From the NCBI GenBank assembly GCA_030407315.1, contig JALQPE010003263.1, positions 124,001 to 188,000 of the forward strand: DNA of 64,000 nt, read 5' to 3'. This document shows, one piece after another, positions 59,901-64,000 of this stretch (positions within the stretch are counted from its first letter, which is position 1; each line of letters opens with the position of its first letter). The position numbers were made by a program, and so were the translations under genes. The stretch is from Asparagopsis taxiformis (lineage: Eukaryota > Rhodophyta > Florideophyceae > Bonnemaisoniales > Bonnemaisoniaceae). Under the pieces are notes generated by a model, which saw only the letters and a list, made by a program, of their open reading frames with translations, was not told the DNA's origin and made no database searches.

Positions 59901-62900
59901 ATCTTGATCTTCTAGGTTTGGATCTTTGTACAGAAGAACATAGATGGCCAGGGCACTGGCATTCCACGGAATGCGAAAGACTGTCTGCTGTTTCCACCAT
60001 GCGGGAAGAGCTAGTGAAAATAAGGGACGACGATTTCATCCATCAAGCTGAACATGCCGATTCTATCACACCTGTTGCACTTCTGACCAGTAGAAGGATA
60101 GCCTCTTTCCGTAGGGCTACGCTTCGACATCAAGCACTGGTTACTTCTCTACGCCTCAAAAAACGGGCGCTGCTAGGAGAGGATCTCAGAGCAGCTTGTA
60201 AGATGACTCCAAGTTCACTATCGCAGGCCCTTCGCATGAACTCGCAGAATGCTGACAAATATTTACCAAGTGATGGCGAAATGCTACTCCGTTCTCTCGA
60301 CGATATGGGGAAGGCCTCAAATGCTGCTTCAGATCGATTTGTATGTTCTCTCACTCGAGCCTCTGCACCAACTGTAGAGATGAGGTTTCGCGGTGACGAC
60401 ATGTGGCATAGACAATGTTCCGAATCTGCGATTGCGTTACGGTCTACCAGTGCTGAGTACCGTAGTTTGTTCCGTTCATATGAGGTGCGAAGCCAGGTGA
60501 CACTGCCTGACACTCGCCTCGTACAATGGGATTGCGGGAAGCTACAAGTTTTAGATCAGCTACTACGAAAGTTGAAGTCAGAGGGATCCCGCATCCTGAT
60601 ATTCACACAAATGACAAAAGTTCTGGACGTTCTTGAAACTTTTCTCAATCTTCACACTCATCGTTACCTCCGTTTGGATGGTACCACAAAAACAGATGAT
60701 CGTCAGAAGATTGTTGAGCGCTTCAACACGGACAAGCGCATCTTTTGCATGATTCTCACAACTCGTGCAGGAGGTATTGGTCTGAATCTTACGGGAGCGA
60801 ATGTGGTGGTATTTTACGATACAGATTACAATCCCGCCATAGATAGTCAAGCCCAAGATCGAGCACATCGAATTGGACAGACGAAACCAGTCCACATTTA
60901 TCGGCTTGTCTCAGAACAAACGGTTGAGGAGAATATCCTTCGTCGAGCGAATGAGAAGCGCACCCTGGAAAGTCGTGTTATCTCGGAAGCTGGGTTTACC
61001 ACTGAAGCTATCAGTCGCCACAACCCTGCTAAGTTGCAGCAACCAGCCAATATCCTAAACACTTCGGTAGATGCCACTAATCTGCCCAACGGTCTCAAGG
61101 AAGTACTCACAGGTGGGAATGCTAATTCCCACAAGGGTGAAGTTTCCAATAGGAATAACGATGTTGAAGGCGTGGAAACTGCCAATGGACTTTTCACTGG
61201 TTTTAATAATGGACCTACCTCGCCAAATAAGGTTCCTGGCCCGACTCCCCAAAATGGGCTGAAGCAGAGTGAATCTCATGCGGCTCAAGGTGCACAAAAA
61301 TTCCAGGATGTCGTATGTTCCTTGCTTGCCGCAGAAGATGAACGAGAGCGAATTGCTATCCATGCCGCTCAGATGGAAAGAAATGAAGAATTAGCCGAAT
61401 TCGATGAAACAGTGACTCCCAATCCCCCGTCGAATGAACAAGGGAAGGCTGCTTCTCCTGTTCCTGCAAATTATGTTGATGTGGAGACATCGTTAACCCC
61501 TGTACAACGGTATGCGCTTCGTCTTGTGGAAAGTAGGATGGACATCGGCAATGACCTGAATGATCCAGATGACCCCATTGCTGTGTGGGATTCGGAATTC
61601 ACTGTGTCGAAAATGCTTCAGCGAAGAAGAGAAAATGCATTGAATGAATGCCAGTCATCGGATAGAGTTATCGTTGCCGCTGATTTCCCTTCTTCTGACG
61701 ATGGCTTGCCCAGGTTTAAGGAGGATATTCCTATTACAGGGCCCAACGGCCCTTCATCTGGAGCGCCGCTCCTTTCTCCCGATGTGGAAGCAGAGGAGGA
61801 TGCCTCTGATTTAGTCTATGAGGTCGATATTTCTGAAGACGGACAGATGGGCTATTTAAAAGCGCTGACGGACGCCGACGCGGACATTAAGTTGTACCTG
61901 CCGCTACGCGACGGTGGTCCGGAAGAGCTAAAAATTTCAACAGTGGTCAATGGCACCGCAGCGGCAGGCTTAGAATGTGCAGAGGATGCAGCGTTCTTCC
62001 CTCATGCATACAATCGGATGAGCAGGACACCATTCGCGACTAGGCGCCAGAAGGAGAAGGCGCTAGCAAATCTGAAGAAACGACGAGCTGAAAAAGAACG
62101 CGAGAATAGCAAGATTCAGATTGAATCTATTTTGCTAAAAGAGAAGAAGAGTGCGGACGCTGTGCGCTCACAAGTTCCTAAGCAAGCAGTTGCCCATGAT
62201 CCTTCCAAGGTGGTGAAATCGAAACTGGAAGCGTCAGCTCGAAATTCGGTTGGTCCTCCGACGAAGAAGGCTCGAATAGATGCCGGGTTGAAGTCAAGAG
62301 CAACAGTTAATAACGTCAATGGTGGAACGGCAGCCGACATTAGTTGGCCAGGTCCTCCAGGACTATTCAAGAAGAGTACAAAGAAGAACACAAAGAGGCT
62401 TTTGATAGCAAATGCAAAATCATCAGGTAGTGGCAATGGAACTGCCATGCCTGGTGATGGATTCGGAATGAATGATGCGTGGACGCGAGACGAAGATCAG
62501 AAAGTCATTGCGGCCGCGAATGAATATAATAATAATATGTTTTTGGTTGCAGATGTGCTGTCATTGGACCCCAGCGTTCGTGCAGGTCTGAGAAGAAGAC
62601 GTGGTCACAAGCACTGCCTGGATCGACTCGTCAACTCGTTGGCCAAAGATATCAAGAGTGGGCCGCCAATTCCTCGTGCTTCCGTTTTGGATGCAGAAGT
62701 GTTTCGGAAACATCGAATGGCACTCATGTCAGCTGCAGCGGCGGTCGGGAAGACACCGCCTCCATGGATGCAACTTCCACCAAGTACGACTTCTGTACAC
62801 CAGTCTCATGTGAAGGTTATAGCTGAAGCATGTGCGAAAGAGAAGGGAAGAATCAAGGGTGATGTGCCTCCCACACTCAGTTGTGTCGCTGGTTGTATAG

Positions 62901-63817
62901 TTGAGCCGAAGCACCATAAGCCGGGGTTGAAGCCTACAGAGTCTGCTCAACAGGTTCTCGGGAAGAGTCGATATCCGTTTTTGCGTTCAGTACGGGACGA
63001 CCCGCGATCTCTGCAACAACAAGCGGGTAGTTCATATGGTGAGACTTCGTCTAGCGCGAGAAGTGCTGCCGCTGCATCCAGTAGCTTTTATGGAAAAGCG
63101 ACGAGCAGGCTATCGAGAGGTCCAGTTCAGCCGCCTTCCACGCGCAATGTCGCTAGTAACGTTCGGAATGTGCCAAGTGGACGGACAAACACAGCAACAA
63201 AAAGTAGTGCAGAAGTGGGCAACAATAGGCAGCCAGCGCCGCGACTTCCACCTGGTCCAAGTGCAGCATCGAAGAAAGGGGTGTTCATAGCAGGTACGAG
63301 CGCTCGAATGAGCATAGGCCAGTACAGTGGTGGTGTTCAAAATTTACAGAAACCCGTAGTAATGAGGAACGGTGCAGAATCGAAGGATACCGCTAAGAAA
63401 ACAAGTGCTGTGAAGGGGGTGCAGCATGCAGTGGTGGTGACGAGCAGGAATGCAGGCGCTTCCTCTGGCGCGCGGCCAAGCATCAGCAGTGCTGAAAATG
63501 TTGGTACAGCAAATGGGTCAGTGAAAGCGGGAGTTGTGAAGGTTACTGTTAAGAATGGGGTAGGTCAGCACGGGAGAGAGGTGCCTCAAAGTGGCACGGG
63601 TGTTGCAAACCATGCTAGTGTTAGGTCGAGTGCAACTGTGGCGGCGGGTGCGAATAATGGACCGAAAGAGACTGCAAAGCTGAATGTAGATATAAATGTT
63701 TCACGAGATGGAACAACGGGAAAGAATCTGTCAGACAAGACAGCTGAATTGACACCCACTGCGGCGTTACAGAACGCTTCAGCTCGAGGTAAGGACGACT
63801 CGGCACGGAAGAATTAG
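56942..63817 (+). CDS. SWR1/PIE1/SRCAP-type chromatin remodelling ATPase
   Basis: Catalytic subunit of the complex that places histone H2A.Z in nucleosomes. 2,291 residues. HSA domain near 155-210 (WQDYFLDEAAWMATDFREER, the actin/Arp docking helix). An acidic region holds two tandem copies (about 373-417 and 450-494) with the core GEAEMSIEELLKSQGIDP. SNF2 ATPase: ILADEMGLGKTIQTISLLAW near 680, DEAHNIKNFESQRWQTL near 787, TGTPLQNSVMELW. A large insert between the two RecA lobes (about 950-1180) marks the INO80/SWR1 class. Helicase-C: RILIFTQMTKVLDVLE near 1218, DRAHRIGQTKPVHIYRL near 1305. A SANT/Myb-like segment near 1847 (WTRDEDQKVIAAANEY) as in plant PIE1. The C-terminus is Ser/Ala/Gly/Asn-rich and disordered. 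No introns in 6.9 kb. Confidence 0.94.
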   Translation: MATSTKTGNRVRISADQGKNLHPWDQAVSTLVDRLNAIRADAIALRDEHLLCASEIQERIEAKEAASRAVANVVPPPPSDDVDIFSRGVFVGSPPVQRPTTMLPPVPAMKLLMEQDPPEKLIHEQSVIVRAQAIVRKNGELARERLPKQPEAQRNKTWQDYFLDEAAWMATDFREERKWKVQMARRISKMIMQYHAQRAQREARAKVEAHLKIVKLAASTARDVRKFWSQITEIADYRNSLVEEAKLAEERQSQLQQLLDRTEAFSKVLASNLRAPPRLVQNKVDDNLVKKVVFVDSDTGVRSEGAQPYQDSRQGPRDDSRKHSRNSETAQLPSMSKHHGQDDENHVESPSDGESPDGMDIDSDDERTIIAAEATEQRDPKEVENLQGEAEMSIEELLKSQGIDPAQYMADKKQYLDNSDNESEKSEGSEAIQSGDNLDIDDESTLVAAEAEEEHNPKEIEQLEGEAEMSIEELLKSQGIDPAVYRADKKNYTEDNASTPNSSPLSADKVGDEAPSQVEPKQIVGDVPTLEVAKPPKTAVESNPDSSPTSKSTGHEKAATVPIEAQAENPDPDTPGPKYDLEKAVENYSRRGEPDSDEENIRSDDVEMTEAGSENVDHEVEGRTKPTTKSPGSVHGDPQKKSDVGQEGNRLPAELLRGCLRDYQKAGMDWLISLYNQKLNGILADEMGLGKTIQTISLLAWLAVEKGIWGPHLIVVPTSVIVNWEVEFKKWLPGFKILTYFGSMKERKQKRQGWTKPNSFHVCITSYTLAVQDATALRRKKWVYLILDEAHNIKNFESQRWQTLLNFSSRRRLLLTGTPLQNSVMELWSLMHFLMPDVFSSHAEFKDWFSKPLVMAAQDSTQDCKQQTETVAKLHRVLRPFLLRRLKADVEKGLPPKYEHIVKCSLSKRQRQLYEDFMARSDIQETLESGDFFGVMNVLMQLRKVCNHPDLFDGRPIVSPLAMDAIFYPVPAAVVNILSEAPEKSIHLDLLGLDLCTEEHRWPGHWHSTECERLSAVSTMREELVKIRDDDFIHQAEHADSITPVALLTSRRIASFRRATLRHQALVTSLRLKKRALLGEDLRAACKMTPSSLSQALRMNSQNADKYLPSDGEMLLRSLDDMGKASNAASDRFVCSLTRASAPTVEMRFRGDDMWHRQCSESAIALRSTSAEYRSLFRSYEVRSQVTLPDTRLVQWDCGKLQVLDQLLRKLKSEGSRILIFTQMTKVLDVLETFLNLHTHRYLRLDGTTKTDDRQKIVERFNTDKRIFCMILTTRAGGIGLNLTGANVVVFYDTDYNPAIDSQAQDRAHRIGQTKPVHIYRLVSEQTVEENILRRANEKRTLESRVISEAGFTTEAISRHNPAKLQQPANILNTSVDATNLPNGLKEVLTGGNANSHKGEVSNRNNDVEGVETANGLFTGFNNGPTSPNKVPGPTPQNGLKQSESHAAQGAQKFQDVVCSLLAAEDERERIAIHAAQMERNEELAEFDETVTPNPPSNEQGKAASPVPANYVDVETSLTPVQRYALRLVESRMDIGNDLNDPDDPIAVWDSEFTVSKMLQRRRENALNECQSSDRVIVAADFPSSDDGLPRFKEDIPITGPNGPSSGAPLLSPDVEAEEDASDLVYEVDISEDGQMGYLKALTDADADIKLYLPLRDGGPEELKISTVVNGTAAAGLECAEDAAFFPHAYNRMSRTPFATRRQKEKALANLKKRRAEKERENSKIQIESILLKEKKSADAVRSQVPKQAVAHDPSKVVKSKLEASARNSVGPPTKKARIDAGLKSRATVNNVNGGTAADISWPGPPGLFKKSTKKNTKRLLIANAKSSGSGNGTAMPGDGFGMNDAWTRDEDQKVIAAANEYNNNMFLVADVLSLDPSVRAGLRRRRGHKHCLDRLVNSLAKDIKSGPPIPRASVLDAEVFRKHRMALMSAAAAVGKTPPPWMQLPPSTTSVHQSHVKVIAEACAKEKGRIKGDVPPTLSCVAGCIVEPKHHKPGLKPTESAQQVLGKSRYPFLRSVRDDPRSLQQQAGSSYGETSSSARSAAAASSSFYGKATSRLSRGPVQPPSTRNVASNVRNVPSGRTNTATKSSAEVGNNRQPAPRLPPGPSAASKKGVFIAGTSARMSIGQYSGGVQNLQKPVVMRNGAESKDTAKKTSAVKGVQHAVVVTSRNAGASSGARPSISSAENVGTANGSVKAGVVKVTVKNGVGQHGREVPQSGTGVANHASVRSSATVAAGANNGPKETAKLNVDINVSRDGTTGKNLSDKTAELTPTAALQNASARGKDDSARKN
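58060..58425 (+). repeat. Tandem coding duplication in the SWR1 N-terminal region
   Basis: Two copies of about 43 codons, roughly 58060-58190 and 58290-58420, separated by about 33 codons of Ser/Glu/Asp-rich sequence. The core of 18 residues is identical in both, while flanks and codons differ, so the duplication is old. Confidence 0.85.
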
Positions 63818-64000
63818 CTGCACAATTGTAAAAATAGGGGGCTGTGCTTGGTTATTGTAACAAAGCTTAACAAAAGAAACAAACTTATTATTGAAACCGT
63901 GTCGTGTCAGAGGACGCTGCGGCGTAGTTAGAGTTACGACAAATTGTCTATCAACGATCCTCTGATCTTTGATACTAGCTCTGAAGGTTGAGCATTGCGC
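63818..64000. other. 3' flank of SWR1, no gene seen
   Basis: Short AT-rich sequence to the window end. No reading frame or RNA gene recognised. Confidence 0.4.

Noticed and set aside
1..64000. tRNA, rRNA, snRNA genes or CRISPR arrays
   Set aside because: I looked for B-box-like GGTTCRA motifs, U2/U6 core motifs and spaced direct repeats in the gaps and found none; a covariance-model scan would be decisive.

Overview
The window looks like nuclear DNA of a unicellular photosynthetic eukaryote. The genes are eukaryotic (UBR-type ubiquitin ligase, Nup62, alpha-SNAP, GCP4, SWR1, p24, CASP). Several products point to a plastid: a TIC236/TamB translocon protein, phylloquinone/menaquinone (Men) enzymes, a DUF3493 photosystem-assembly protein and a plastid-type ATP sulfurylase. 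Most genes are single uninterrupted reading frames. The few introns I can place are short (75-87 bases, GTRNGT-like donors, CTAAC/CTGAC branch sites). Intergenic gaps are mostly 0.1-0.9 kb and often divergent or convergent. This fits an intron-poor alga, most plausibly a red alga, but the lineage is inferred from gene content and I cannot confirm it.

Layout. 1-6.3 kb: the 3' part of a UBR1/PRT6-like E3 ligase. 6.6-9 kb: three small unrecognised genes, one with introns and one with an apparent frameshift. 9.6-14 kb: a DDX21-like helicase, a small bZIP factor and isopentenyl phosphate kinase. 14.4-18.6 kb: an unrecognised protein with an internal frame conflict, a small Cys-rich protein and an AGC kinase. 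18.6-22.7 kb: a 4-kb block with no convincing gene that contains a 31-base perfect inverted repeat, followed by an ApoL-like helical protein. 24-27 kb: Nup62 and alpha-SNAP. 27.5-30.3 kb: DUF3493 protein and an LCMT-family methyltransferase. 30.8-37 kb: a MenF-MenD fusion, MenB facing it head-to-head, and an orphan ANL C-terminal domain. 37.4-43.2 kb: p24, organellar IF-3, CASP and ATP sulfurylase. 43.6-52.2 kb: TIC236 and a divergent MenH-MenC fusion. 52.3-63.8 kb: a DEP-DUF547 protein, GCP4 and a SWR1-type remodeler.

The most striking feature is the set of naphthoquinone genes. Isochorismate synthase and SEPHCHC synthase (MenD) are fused in one frame. SHCHC synthase (MenH) and o-succinylbenzoate synthase (MenC) are fused in another. 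DHNA-CoA synthase (MenB) sits beside the first. Together they cover chorismate to DHNA-CoA except the CoA-ligase step (MenE). In land plants the first four activities form one protein, PHYLLO, in the order F-D-C-H; here the set is split in two and the second half is in the order H-C. MenB ends in a peroxisomal-type tripeptide, SRL.

Three genes (near 8.34, 15.2-15.6 and 35.66 kb) have sudden changes of coding frame that no plausible intron explains. They may be assembly indels, pseudogenisation or recoding.
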